A DNA stretch of 40,071 nucleotides. Origin: an uncultured Pelagibacteraceae bacterium. GTDB taxonomy: Bacteria > Pseudomonadota > Alphaproteobacteria > Pelagibacterales > Pelagibacteraceae. The notes under the pieces are model-generated. The model had not been told where the DNA came from. It saw nothing but the letters and a program-made list of their open reading frames with translations, and searched no databases. Shown here one piece after another: positions 1 through 9,816 of the stretch. The stretch lies in contig CABXRL010000007.1 in the NCBI GenBank assembly GCA_902514605.1, positions 1-40,071 of the forward strand, written 5' to 3'. The position numbers and the translations under genes are program-made. Each line of letters opens with the position of its first letter. Position 1 is the stretch's first letter.

Positions 1-1
1 A

Positions 2-295
2 ATGATTGGGGGATTTTTACTATCTATTATTTCAATTTGGTTTTTTATCAAATATTCAAAAATGCTTTTTTATGAAGAAATTTATTTTACTAGTGAAACC
101 TTTATATTCATAATATTGATTTCCTTTGTAAGTCAACTAGGTGATATTCTGATCTCATATTTTAAGAGACTATCCAAAATAAAAAACACTGGAAAAATTA
201 TTCCTGGGCATGGTGGCTTGCTCGATAGAATTGATGGTATGATTTTTGCATTCCCTTTTTCATATGTAATTATTTTATTAGGTATAATTAAATGA
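2..295 (+). CDS. cdsA: Phosphatidate cytidylyltransferase, C-terminal part (5' end outside window)
   Basis: C-terminal CdsA signature SQLGDILISYFKRLSKIKNTGKIIPGHGGLLDRIDG; located just upstream of dxr with ATGA overlap. Confidence 0.9.
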   Translation: MIGGFLLSIISIWFFIKYSKMLFYEEIYFTSETFIFIILISFVSQLGDILISYFKRLSKIKNTGKIIPGHGGLLDRIDGMIFAFPFSYVIILLGIIK

Positions 296-1467
296 AAAAA
301 AAAATAGCTATTCTTGGTTCTACTGGCTCAATTGGATCAACAACATTAAAAATAATCTTAAATAATAAAAATTTTTTCCAAGTAGATCTGTTATCAACAA
401 ATAAAAATATTAATAGATTAAAAAAACAAGTTAGAATTTTTAAAGTCAAAAATGTAATTATTCATAACATTAAAAAATTCAATCAAAATAAACTTTATTT
501 TAAACAAAAAAAAATAAAAATATTTCAAAATGTAAAAGATTTCAAAAAAAATTATAAAGGAAAATTAGATTACGTAATGAGTTCAATTATAGGTTTAAAT
601 GGTCTGGAGCCAACTTTAGACATGATCCAGATTACCAAGAGAATTGGTATAGCAAATAAAGAATCAATTATTTGTGGATGGAATTTAATTAAAAAAAATT
701 TGAAAAAATACAATACTGAATTTATTCCAATTGACTCTGAGCATTTTTCAATTTTTGAATTAATCAAAAATGAAAAACCGGCCTCTATAAAAAAAATTTA
801 TATTACAGCCTCTGGTGGTCCATTCCTTAAAATAAGTAAATCAAAACTTGCTAAATTTAATCCACAAAATGCAATTAAACACCCAACATGGAAAATGGGT
901 AAAAAAATTTCAGTAGATTCTTCCACGTTGATAAACAAAGTTTATGAACTAATTGAAGCAAAAAAAATTTTTGATCTTAGTTATGATAAATTTGAAATTA
1001 TAATCCAGCCAACTTCCTATGTTCATGCTATTGTAGAATTCAAAAATGGTATTTGTAAAATTTTATCTCATCCTACATCAATGAGAATACCTATTTATAA
1101 TTCCTTATTATTTACTAATAAAATTTCTGATGTTTACGAAAGTTTTGATATTAACAAAATTAATAATTTGAATTTTCAAAAAATTGATAAATTTAAATTT
1201 CCTGTTAATAAATTATTAAATCGACTTAGCAGTTTTGATAGTTTGCATGAAACTATTTTAGTTAGTGCAAACGACACTTTAGTAGATTTATTTCTTAAAA
1301 AAAAAATTAAATTTTTCGATATTTATGAAATTTTAGAGAAAGTTTTAAGTCTTAAACAATATAAAAAGTTTAAGTTTTTAAAGCCTCAAAATCTAGATCA
1401 AATCGTTAAATTATCAGAGAATGTAAGATTGAAAACGATATCTTTAAGTGTACAATCCACAATTTAA
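292..1467 (+). CDS. dxr: 1-deoxy-D-xylulose 5-phosphate reductoisomerase
   Basis: N-terminal KKKIAILGSTGSIGSTTL NADPH-binding motif; ITASGGPF and HPTWKMGKKISVDSSTLINK motifs. Confidence 0.96.
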   Translation: MKKKIAILGSTGSIGSTTLKIILNNKNFFQVDLLSTNKNINRLKKQVRIFKVKNVIIHNIKKFNQNKLYFKQKKIKIFQNVKDFKKNYKGKLDYVMSSIIGLNGLEPTLDMIQITKRIGIANKESIICGWNLIKKNLKKYNTEFIPIDSEHFSIFELIKNEKPASIKKIYITASGGPFLKISKSKLAKFNPQNAIKHPTWKMGKKISVDSSTLINKVYELIEAKKIFDLSYDKFEIIIQPTSYVHAIVEFKNGICKILSHPTSMRIPIYNSLLFTNKISDVYESFDINKINNLNFQKIDKFKFPVNKLLNRLSSFDSLHETILVSANDTLVDLFLKKKIKFFDIYEILEKVLSLKQYKKFKFLKPQNLDQIVKLSENVRLKTISLSVQSTI

Positions 1468-1474
1468 ATTTTAT

Positions 1475-3712
1475 ATGAAATCTATTTTTATAATAATAGC
1501 AGGGCTGTTTCTTCTCACAACAAGCTCGAATGCAGTAGTGATTAAAGATATTAAAGTTAATAATAACAAAAGAATTACTAAAAATACTATTATCACTTAT
1601 GGTGAAATTCAACTCAATAAAGATTATAATCAGAATGAACTAAATAGAATTATTAAAAATTTATACGAAACTAATTTTTTTAAAAAAATCTCACTAAAAG
1701 TGGATGGTCAAACACTAGTTTTAAATTTAGTAGAAAATAAGATTATCCAGAATGTAAAAGTTGAAGGCGTTAAATCAAATAAAATTAAAGAAGCAATTTT
1801 AAAAAATTTGTTTTCCAAAGATAAATCTCCATTTTTAATTGAAAAAGTAAAAATAGATGAAAATAGGATGAAAACATCTCTCAATAATATCGGTTATTAT
1901 TTATCTGATGTTAAATCTAAAATCCTTGAAAATGATAATGATACTGTTGATTTAATATTTGATGTCAATATGGGTGAAAAATCTAAAATTAAAAAAATTG
2001 AATTTATTGGTGATAAAAAAATTAAAGACCGTACTTTAAGAAGTGTAATTATTTCTGAAGAGGCTAAATTTTGGAAATTCGTTTCAAATAATAAATTTGT
2101 AAATCGTGATATTATTGAAAGAGACAAAAGGCTTTTAATAAATTTTTACCTATCCAAAGGTTTTTATGACGTTGACGTGCAATCTGCAACTGTCAAATTT
2201 TTAGATAATAAATCATTCAAATTAACTTATAAAATTAATGCAGGTCAAGAATACACCATAAATGACACAAAATTAGTTTTACCAATTGATTATGATGAAA
2301 ACAATTTTGTTGATGTTAAAAAAGAATTAAACAAATTAATAGGCAAAAAATATTCCATATATAAGATTTCTAAAGTAGTTGAGGAAATAGATAAAGTCAC
2401 TTTATCGAGAGAATATGATTTTATTAATGCGAGTTATACAGAAAGTATTCTAGATAATAATAAACTAGATATTACTTTTACTGTAACAGAGAGTGAAAAA
2501 TTTTATGTTGAAAGAATTAATATTTATGGAAATAATATAACTCACGAATCTGTAATCAGAAATGAACTTGAAGTTGATGAGGGTGATCCATATAATGTAC
2601 TTCTAAGCACTAAATCAATTAATAACCTCAAGGCTTCAAATTTATTTAAAAGTGTTGATAGCGTTATAAGCGAAGGTCAAAACTCAAATACTAAAATAAT
2701 TGACATAACAGTCGAGGAAAAACCAACAGGTGAGATAATGGTTGGTGCTGGTGCTGGAACAGAAGGTGGAACCTTTGGTTTTGCTGTAACAGAAAGCAAT
2801 TTTTTAGGTAAAGGAATTAAACTTTCTTCAAGTTTAGATCTAACAGAGGATTCAATTAAAGGACTTTTTGCAGTAACAAATCCTAATTTTAATTATACAG
2901 ATAAATCATTATCGACTTCAGTTGAAAGTACAAATCTAGATAAATTAACTGATAGCGGTTATAAGACTACGAAAACTGGATTTACCTTTGGAACTGGTTT
3001 TGAACAATTTCAAGATGTTTATTTTACTCCTAAATTATCGAATTTCTATGAAGATATAACTACAAAGTCTACTGCCAGTTCAAATCTTAAAAAACAATCA
3101 GGTTCATATTTTGAAAGTAAATTTTCTTATGGCTTGGATTATGACAAAAGAAATCAAAGATTTCAAACGACTGAGGGTTTTAGAAGTCAATTTGCCCAAT
3201 CTATACCTTTAATTTCAGAAGAATATTCTTTTGGTAATATGTATGATTTTAAAACCTGGTATAAATTACCAAATGATATGATCACCAGTTTAAACATTTA
3301 TGGAAAAACTGTGAATTCTTTGACTGGAGAAGATGTAAAAATTACAAATAGATTTTGGTTACCTCGTTCTAAACTCAAAGGATTTAAAACAAGAAATATA
3401 GGCCCAGTAGACGCTGGTGATTATGTAGGGGGCAATTATGCTGCAGCCGTTAATTTTGACACAACTTTACCAATGTTTTTTTCAAATGTTCAAAATGTTG
3501 ATATGAGATATTTTTTAGATTCAGCCAATTTATGGGGTGTAGATTACTCAAATGCTGTAGACCAATCGAACACAATTAGGGCTTCGACTGGAATTGTTGT
3601 TGATTGGTTCACACCAATTGGACCACTAAATTTTTCTTTAGCTCAAGATATATCTAAAGCGGATGATGATAGGACCGAAACTTTTCAGTTTAATTTAGGA
3701 ACAACTTTTTAA
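1475..3712 (+). CDS. bamA: Outer membrane protein assembly factor BamA (POTRA repeats plus beta-barrel); start moved to ATG 1475, which begins a signal peptide MKSIFIIIAGLFLLTTSSNA
   Basis: POTRA-like repeats, barrel region with C-terminal GPLNFSLAQDISKADDDRTETFQFNLGTTF ending in Phe; the ORF-track start at 1448 is an upstream GTG inside dxr. Confidence 0.95.
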   Translation: MKSIFIIIAGLFLLTTSSNAVVIKDIKVNNNKRITKNTIITYGEIQLNKDYNQNELNRIIKNLYETNFFKKISLKVDGQTLVLNLVENKIIQNVKVEGVKSNKIKEAILKNLFSKDKSPFLIEKVKIDENRMKTSLNNIGYYLSDVKSKILENDNDTVDLIFDVNMGEKSKIKKIEFIGDKKIKDRTLRSVIISEEAKFWKFVSNNKFVNRDIIERDKRLLINFYLSKGFYDVDVQSATVKFLDNKSFKLTYKINAGQEYTINDTKLVLPIDYDENNFVDVKKELNKLIGKKYSIYKISKVVEEIDKVTLSREYDFINASYTESILDNNKLDITFTVTESEKFYVERINIYGNNITHESVIRNELEVDEGDPYNVLLSTKSINNLKASNLFKSVDSVISEGQNSNTKIIDITVEEKPTGEIMVGAGAGTEGGTFGFAVTESNFLGKGIKLSSSLDLTEDSIKGLFAVTNPNFNYTDKSLSTSVESTNLDKLTDSGYKTTKTGFTFGTGFEQFQDVYFTPKLSNFYEDITTKSTASSNLKKQSGSYFESKFSYGLDYDKRNQRFQTTEGFRSQFAQSIPLISEEYSFGNMYDFKTWYKLPNDMITSLNIYGKTVNSLTGEDVKITNRFWLPRSKLKGFKTRNIGPVDAGDYVGGNYAAAVNFDTTLPMFFSNVQNVDMRYFLDSANLWGVDYSNAVDQSNTIRASTGIVVDWFTPIGPLNFSLAQDISKADDDRTETFQFNLGTTF

Positions 3713-3714
3713 AA

Positions 3715-4221
3715 ATGCCTAAAATTTTAGGGATTTCGTTAATAATTTTCTTTAGCTTGATACAAGTATCTTTGGCAGAAAAAACAATTGCCTTTATTGA
3801 TATTGATATGATCATGAATAAGTCTGAATTTGGAAAAAAATCTTATAAAAAGATTGATGATGACTTTAATAAAGAAAATAAAAAATTATTAACAATTGAA
3901 AAAAATTTAGTCTCAAAAGAGCAAGAAATTTTAAAACAAAAAAACGTTTTATCAGAGGAGGAATTGAATAAAAAGATAATTGCGTTGAAAAAAGAAATTA
4001 ATGATTTTCAAAATAAAAAGAGATTATTGAATAAAAAGTTTAATGAGATGCGACTTAATATTACAAATCAAATGGCTCAAAGTCTTAATCTTATTCTATC
4101 AAAATACGCAGATGAAAATGATATTTCTTTAGTTATTCAAAAAAAATTTATAGTTATTGCTAGATCTGGATTAGATATAACTAGTGAAATATTAAAAATA
4201 TTTAATAAAGAAAACAAATAA
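3715..4221 (+). CDS. skp: Periplasmic chaperone Skp/OmpH family
   Basis: Signal peptide, IAFIDIDMIMNKSEFGKK, coiled-coil Lys-rich body, position right after bamA. Confidence 0.85.
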   Translation: MPKILGISLIIFFSLIQVSLAEKTIAFIDIDMIMNKSEFGKKSYKKIDDDFNKENKKLLTIEKNLVSKEQEILKQKNVLSEEELNKKIIALKKEINDFQNKKRLLNKKFNEMRLNITNQMAQSLNLILSKYADENDISLVIQKKFIVIARSGLDITSEILKIFNKENK

Positions 4222-4227
4222 AAAATT

Positions 4228-4683
4228 ATGAGTGATAAAGATAAGTTAAACAAAGACGATATAATTAATTTACTGCCCCATAGAGAACCAATGTTGTTAA
4301 TTGATGAGTTAAAAGATATTAAAACACTTCATTCTGCTACAGCTATAGTTAATGTTAAAAAAGACAGTTTTTATGTTCAAGGCCATTTTCCAGAAAATCC
4401 AGTAATGCCGGGAGTTTTAATTGTTGAGGCTTTTGGACAAGCAGCAGCAGCGTTAACAGCCCAAGGAATAGATAAAAAAGAGTATGAAAATAAATTAGTT
4501 TTCTTAATGAGTGTTGAAAAGGCAAGATTTCGAAATCCAGTAATTCCAGATTGTAAATTAGAATTAAAGATTGAAGCTATTAGATCTCATGGCAAAGTGT
4601 GGAAGTATAAAGGAGAAGCTTTTGTTGATGAAAAAAAAATGGCCGATGCCCAATGGTCTGCAACGATAGTTGATAGAAAATAA
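4228..4683 (+). CDS. fabZ: 3-hydroxyacyl-[acyl-carrier-protein] dehydratase FabZ
   Basis: INLLPHREPMLLIDEL and GHFPENPVMPGVLIVEAFGQAAA motifs. Confidence 0.96.
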   Translation: MSDKDKLNKDDIINLLPHREPMLLIDELKDIKTLHSATAIVNVKKDSFYVQGHFPENPVMPGVLIVEAFGQAAAALTAQGIDKKEYENKLVFLMSVEKARFRNPVIPDCKLELKIEAIRSHGKVWKYKGEAFVDEKKMADAQWSATIVDRK

Positions 4684-4737
4684 TCAGTAATATTTATTGA
4701 TAACTATTATTAAAAAGTTTTGATATTAAGTTTACTA

Positions 4738-5715
4738 ATGGGTAATCCTTTTTTTAAGAATACAGGACCACACGGTATCAATCATTTGTTAAGAAATATT
4801 GATTTAACAAATCAAAAATTTTTAGATGAAACGGTTCAAGATATTAAAGATCTTCATTCATCTCAAATTGGTGAAATTACTTTTTTTCATTCAAAAAAAT
4901 ATGAAGATTTTGCTAAAACAACTAAAGCTTCATTTTGTCTTACAACTGAAAATCTTAAATCGATTTTACCAAAAACATGTAAACCTATAATTACAAATAA
5001 AGTTTTATTGCATACTGCTCAAATCACAAAAATCTTTTATCCTGACTCTGTTACTGATGATTTTGATAATACTGTTCAAGATATAATTAAGACTGAATAT
5101 AACGATAAAGTTAAATTTGGTAAAAATGTTTTAATTGGATCTAATGTAAAAATTGGATCAAATTGTTTATTAGGCCATAATTCAATTATAGAAAAAAACG
5201 TTTCTATTGGTGATAATTGCAAAATAGGTTCAAATGTTATCATAAGAAATTCATTAATTAAGAATAATGTTCACATTTTAGATGGCTGTGTAATAGGAAA
5301 AAAAGGGTTTGGTTTTTTTCCAGATAAAATTTTAAATTTTAGATATCCACAGATTGGTTTAGTCATAATTGAAGATAATGCTGAAATAGGAAGTGGTTCT
5401 ACTATTGATAGAGGTTCATTATCTAATACAGTGATTGGAAAAAATACATTTTTAGATAATCAAATTCATGTAGCTCATAATGTTAAAATTGGTGAAAATT
5501 GTATTATAGCAGGACAAGTTGGTTTTGCTGGAAGCTCTATTTTAGGTAACAATGTTATGATTGGTGGTCAAGCAGGAGTTTCAGGACATTTAAAAATTGG
5601 TAATAATGTTCAGATTGGTGGTGGAAGCGGCGTATTAAAAGATATACCAGATAATACTAAAGTGATGGGATATCCTGCCAAAGATCTAAAAAATTTTATA
5701 AGAGAGAATAAATGA
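4738..5715 (+). CDS. lpxD: UDP-3-O-acylglucosamine N-acyltransferase LpxD; likely start ATG 4738 (MGNPFFKNTGP)
   Basis: Left-handed beta-helix hexapeptide repeats, GFGFFPD, IDRGSLSNTVIG, DNQIHVAHNVKIGENC. Confidence 0.93.
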   Translation: MGNPFFKNTGPHGINHLLRNIDLTNQKFLDETVQDIKDLHSSQIGEITFFHSKKYEDFAKTTKASFCLTTENLKSILPKTCKPIITNKVLLHTAQITKIFYPDSVTDDFDNTVQDIIKTEYNDKVKFGKNVLIGSNVKIGSNCLLGHNSIIEKNVSIGDNCKIGSNVIIRNSLIKNNVHILDGCVIGKKGFGFFPDKILNFRYPQIGLVIIEDNAEIGSGSTIDRGSLSNTVIGKNTFLDNQIHVAHNVKIGENCIIAGQVGFAGSSILGNNVMIGGQAGVSGHLKIGNNVQIGGGSGVLKDIPDNTKVMGYPAKDLKNFIRENK

Positions 5716-6380
5716 TAGATAAAACAGCTATTGTAAATAAAAATGCCAAAATCCATTCAAGTGTTAGCATTGGACCTTATTCTGTAATTGGTCCTAATGT
5801 AGAAATTGAAGAGAATACGGAGATACAATCACATGTAAACATTATCGGAAATACTAAAATTGGAAAAAGAAATAAGATTTATCCGTTTGTTTCGATTAAT
5901 GATCCTCAAGACTTAAAATATAATGGTGAAGAAACAAGTTTAGTTATTGGAGATAATAATAAAATAAGAGAATTCGTAACTATAAATCCTGGAACAATTG
6001 GTGGTGGAGGCAAGACTGTAATTGGAAATAATTGTTTATTTATGATTTCATCACATGTAGCTCATGATTGTCAGGTAGGTAATAATGTCATCATAGCAAA
6101 TAATGTACCTTTAGGAGGTCATGCTATTATTGAAGATAATGTGGTCATAGGTGGTAATTCTGCTGTTCAACAGTTTACAAGAATTGGTAAAATGGCAATG
6201 ATTGGTGGGATGACAGGAGTACTACACGATGTCATTCCTTATGGATTATCAATAGGGAATAGAAATTCATTACAAGGATTAAATTTAATTGGGTTGAGAA
6301 GGGCAAAATTTGAAAATAGAGATATTTTAGGATTAAGTGAGGCATATAAAGAGATTTTTGCTACCAAAAATATTAATTAA
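5712..6380 (+). CDS. lpxA: UDP-N-acetylglucosamine acyltransferase LpxA, apparently truncated by an in-frame TAA (6378-6380)
   Basis: Hexapeptide repeats, HVAHDCQVGNNVIIANNVPLGGH, GLNLIGLRRAKF; C-terminal helical domain continues in the same frame after the stop. Confidence 0.9.
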   Translation: MIDKTAIVNKNAKIHSSVSIGPYSVIGPNVEIEENTEIQSHVNIIGNTKIGKRNKIYPFVSINDPQDLKYNGEETSLVIGDNNKIREFVTINPGTIGGGGKTVIGNNCLFMISSHVAHDCQVGNNVIIANNVPLGGHAIIEDNVVIGGNSAVQQFTRIGKMAMIGGMTGVLHDVIPYGLSIGNRNSLQGLNLIGLRRAKFENRDILGLSEAYKEIFATKNIN

Positions 6381-6488
6381 AATATAAGTAAATTAAATGG
6401 CTCATTTCAGGAAAATCCATTAGTTAAAGAAGTAATAGAATTTATTACTAAAGATAAAAAAAGGTCTATTTGTACCCCATTTTCATAA
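6381..6488 (+). pseudogene. lpxA: Detached C-terminal segment of lpxA (NISKLNGSFQENPLVKEVIEFITKDKKRSICTPFS*), same frame as lpxA
   Basis: Hand translation of 6381-6488 in the lpxA frame gives an LpxA-like C-terminus ending in TAA (6486-6488), 1 nt before the lpxI ATG at 6490. Confidence 0.8.
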
Positions 6489-6489
6489 G

Positions 6490-7284
6490 ATGATAGGATT
6501 AATTTTTGGTGATACAGATTTTCCAAATAAAATACTTAAAACAATAAAGAAAAGAAAAATAAAGTACCTAATAATAGATTTATCTAAATCAAAGAGATTT
6601 AAAGAAGAGAGTAAATCTTATTCAGTTTCTATAGGTCAATTTGGTAAAATAATTAATATTCTTAGAGAAAATAGCTGTAAAAGAGTTTTATTTGCAGGAA
6701 AAGTTAACAAACCAAACTTTTCTAAGTTAAAGTTAGATTTTAAAGGAATTTATTATATTCCAAGAATTATTAAAGCATCGAAGCTTGGTGATGCTGCAAT
6801 TTTGAGAGAAATTATAAAAATATTAGCTCAAAATAAGATAAAAACTGAAAATTCACTTAGATTTAATCCAGAGCTCACTCTTAAAAAGGGTAATTATTCA
6901 AAGATTAAGCCCAATAATAAGGATCAGTCAGACATTATAAAGGCCATTAAAACGCTAAATAGTTTAAAAGAGTATAATTATAGTCAAGGAGTTGTAGTCA
7001 GAAATAAAAAGATAGTTTCTATTGAGGGAAAGGGTGGAACAAAAAAATTACTCGAAAAAAGTAAAAGTAAAAAATTTAAAAACAACGGTGTTTTAGTTAA
7101 GTTTCCAAAAAAGAAACAAGACCTAAGAGTTGACTTACCCACTATTGGATTGAAAACACTAAAACAAAGCAAGAATGCAGGATTAAAAGGTATTGTTGTA
7201 AAAAGTAAACAACATGTATTTTTAGATAAAAAAAAATGTATCAGCTTTGCAAATAAAAATAAGATGTTTATCTTGGTTAAATGA
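6490..7284 (+). CDS. lpxI: UDP-2,3-diacylglucosamine pyrophosphatase LpxI (DUF1009 family)
   Basis: Lies between lpxA and lpxB; DUF1009-like motifs GLIFGDTDFPNKI, LGDAAILREI, LPTIGLKTLKQSKNAGLKGIVVKS. Confidence 0.88.
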   Translation: MIGLIFGDTDFPNKILKTIKKRKIKYLIIDLSKSKRFKEESKSYSVSIGQFGKIINILRENSCKRVLFAGKVNKPNFSKLKLDFKGIYYIPRIIKASKLGDAAILREIIKILAQNKIKTENSLRFNPELTLKKGNYSKIKPNNKDQSDIIKAIKTLNSLKEYNYSQGVVVRNKKIVSIEGKGGTKKLLEKSKSKKFKNNGVLVKFPKKKQDLRVDLPTIGLKTLKQSKNAGLKGIVVKSKQHVFLDKKKCISFANKNKMFILVK

Positions 7285-8417
7285 AAAAAATTTTTGTATT
7301 AACCGGCGAACCTTCAGGAGACAAATTAGCATCAACCGTAATTGAAAAACTTCAACAAAATCATTCTGATATAGAATATTTAAGTGTTGGAGGATCTCAT
7401 TTAAATAAACTTGGGGTCAAATCAATATATGATCTTAAAGAGATAACTTATATTGGATTTACGAGTGTTATCTTAAATTTGTTTAAAATCAGAAACAAAA
7501 TAAATGGAACTGTAAAAAAGATAATTGAATTTAATCCTGATATTCTATTTACTGTAGATAGTCCAGATTTTACTTTAAGAGTTGCTGAAAAAGTAAAAAG
7601 TATCAATCCTAATATTAAAATAATACACTATGTTGCACCACAAGTATGGGTATGGAGAGAGGGAAGGGTTAAGAATTTTAAAAAGTTTTTAGATCATGTA
7701 TTATTATTATTTAATTTTGAAAAAAAATATTTTGATAAAGAAAATATCAAGAATACTTTTGTTGGTCATCCCTTACTCGAAAATAAAGAAAATATTAAAA
7801 CAAATTTATCAAATATAATTAATGAAAATAAAAAGATTATATCTTTATTTGCTGGAAGCCGAATATCTGAAACGAACATTCTTTTACCGATCTTAATAGA
7901 TTTTATTAAATTAATGAATGAAAAATTTAACGAATATAATTTTATTTTTCATGCAACTGATCAAAATAAAGATTTGATAAAAAACGAGATTAAAAAAACA
8001 AATTTTGATAACGTCGATGTTATATCAGAAGAAAATATAAAATCACAAATTTTATCAAACTCAATATTTGCTGTGGCGAAATCTGGAACTGTTTCCCTTG
8101 AAATCTGCAATGCAAAAGTTCCGTCTATTATAATTTATAAAATGAATTTTATTAATTTTTTTATCGTAAAATTTTTAGTTAAGACAAAATTTGCAAATAT
8201 AATTAATATAATTAACCAAAAAGAAATAATTCCAGAATTAATTCAAAAAGAATGTAATTCAAAAGAAATTTTTAGATCTGTAGTATACTTTTTAAAAAAT
8301 CCTGAACTTATGGAAAAACAAATTCTCGATGTAAATAAGACTTTAAATGAGATTAAATCTAAAACTTCTTCATCATTAGAAGCCACAGAGGTAGTTTCAA
8401 GCTATCTTAGCTCCTAG
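7281..8417 (+). CDS. lpxB: Lipid-A-disaccharide synthase
   Basis: FVLTGEPSGDKLAS, VDSPDFTLRVA, HYVAPQVWVWREGR, FVGHPLLE, LFAGSR motifs. Confidence 0.95.
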   Translation: MKKIFVLTGEPSGDKLASTVIEKLQQNHSDIEYLSVGGSHLNKLGVKSIYDLKEITYIGFTSVILNLFKIRNKINGTVKKIIEFNPDILFTVDSPDFTLRVAEKVKSINPNIKIIHYVAPQVWVWREGRVKNFKKFLDHVLLLFNFEKKYFDKENIKNTFVGHPLLENKENIKTNLSNIINENKKIISLFAGSRISETNILLPILIDFIKLMNEKFNEYNFIFHATDQNKDLIKNEIKKTNFDNVDVISEENIKSQILSNSIFAVAKSGTVSLEICNAKVPSIIIYKMNFINFFIVKFLVKTKFANIINIINQKEIIPELIQKECNSKEIFRSVVYFLKNPELMEKQILDVNKTLNEIKSKTSSSLEATEVVSSYLSS

Positions 8418-9794
8418 TCGTTTTTGAACTTCCTCTTTTCCTAAGGATAAAATTATATCATAAATACCAGGTCCAAACTTCGAACCTGTTAAAGCAATTC
8501 TTAATGGTTGTCCAACACCCTTAAAATTTGTGCCGTGTGATTTTATGAGCTCATATACTATTGGTTCTAAAATTTCTCTAGATGGCACGTCTATTTTCTC
8601 AAATTGATACTCAAAATCAGAAATTACTTTTCTTGCTCTATCGTCAATTAATTTAAGATCATCTTTATTAAAATCGACCTCATCTTTTAAAATATATTGA
8701 GCATTATTAAATATATCCTCCAAAGTTTTTGCTTTATTTTTCAAGAAAGTAAGAGATTTTTTAATCTTATCTTTTTTATCTGATTGAATTTCACTTTTAT
8801 ATAATTTGCAATATTCAGTTAATTGATTGAATAAATCATTTTCATCTATATTTTTAATATAATGTTCATTCATTGATAAAATTCTGCTCATATCAAGCTT
8901 TGATGGTGATTTACCAATTCCTTCAAGATTAAAATATTTAATACTTTCATCTAAGGTAAATATTTCTTTATCTTTATAAGACCATCCTAATCTCAGTAGA
9001 TAGTTTCTTAAAGCGTCAGGCATAATACCAATTTTAGAGTAATCATCTAATGTAGATGCTTTATCTCTCTTTGATAATTTCTTTCCTTCGATTGTGTGTA
9101 TTAAAGGAATATGGGCAAATGAAGGTAACTCCCATTTCATGGCTTGATAAATTTGTATTTGTTTGAAGGTGTTTATTTTATGATCGTCACCTCTTATGAT
9201 ATGTGTCATATTCATTTGATGATCGTCTACAGATGCTGATAAATTATATGTAGGAGTCCCATCATTTCTTAAGATAATAAAATCCTCAATAGTATTATTT
9301 TCTATTTCGACGTCACCTTGAACAAAATCTTTCAATATTGATGTTCCATCAATCTTACTTTTAAATCTTATAACAGGTTTAATATCTTTGGGAGCATCAT
9401 TTTCACTTTTATCTCTCCATTTTCTATCGTATATATAAGGAACCTTTTTTTGCCTTGCCCTTTTTTTTTGTTCTTCTATGTCTTCACTTGAACAATAACA
9501 TTTATATGCATTACCATTTTTAAGTAGCTCATTTGCAACTTTAATATGATCATCTACTTTTTTTGATTGAATATATTCTTCCCCATCATAATTGATACCG
9601 ATCCATTTAAGCGATTGTATTATTTGATCTTTGAATTCATCTTTAGATCTTTCTTTATCTGTATCTTCCACCCTTAAATAAAATTTGCCATTATGATTTT
9701 TGGAGTATAACCAATTAAATAAAGCTGTTCTAATTCCACCAATATGTAAAGGCCCAGTAGGTGATGGAGCAAATCTAGTTGCTACTTTTTTCAT
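8397..9794 (-). CDS. gltX: Glutamyl-tRNA synthetase
   Basis: RFAPSPTGPLHIGGIRTALFNWL and KKLSKRDKAS class I aaRS signatures. Confidence 0.96.
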   Translation of the reverse strand: MKKVATRFAPSPTGPLHIGGIRTALFNWLYSKNHNGKFYLRVEDTDKERSKDEFKDQIIQSLKWIGINYDGEEYIQSKKVDDHIKVANELLKNGNAYKCYCSSEDIEEQKKRARQKKVPYIYDRKWRDKSENDAPKDIKPVIRFKSKIDGTSILKDFVQGDVEIENNTIEDFIILRNDGTPTYNLSASVDDHQMNMTHIIRGDDHKINTFKQIQIYQAMKWELPSFAHIPLIHTIEGKKLSKRDKASTLDDYSKIGIMPDALRNYLLRLGWSYKDKEIFTLDESIKYFNLEGIGKSPSKLDMSRILSMNEHYIKNIDENDLFNQLTEYCKLYKSEIQSDKKDKIKKSLTFLKNKAKTLEDIFNNAQYILKDEVDFNKDDLKLIDDRARKVISDFEYQFEKIDVPSREILEPIVYELIKSHGTNFKGVGQPLRIALTGSKFGPGIYDIILSLGKEEVQKRLGAKIA

Positions 9795-9816
9795 TAAAAT
9801 GGTTTAGACTATTTTA

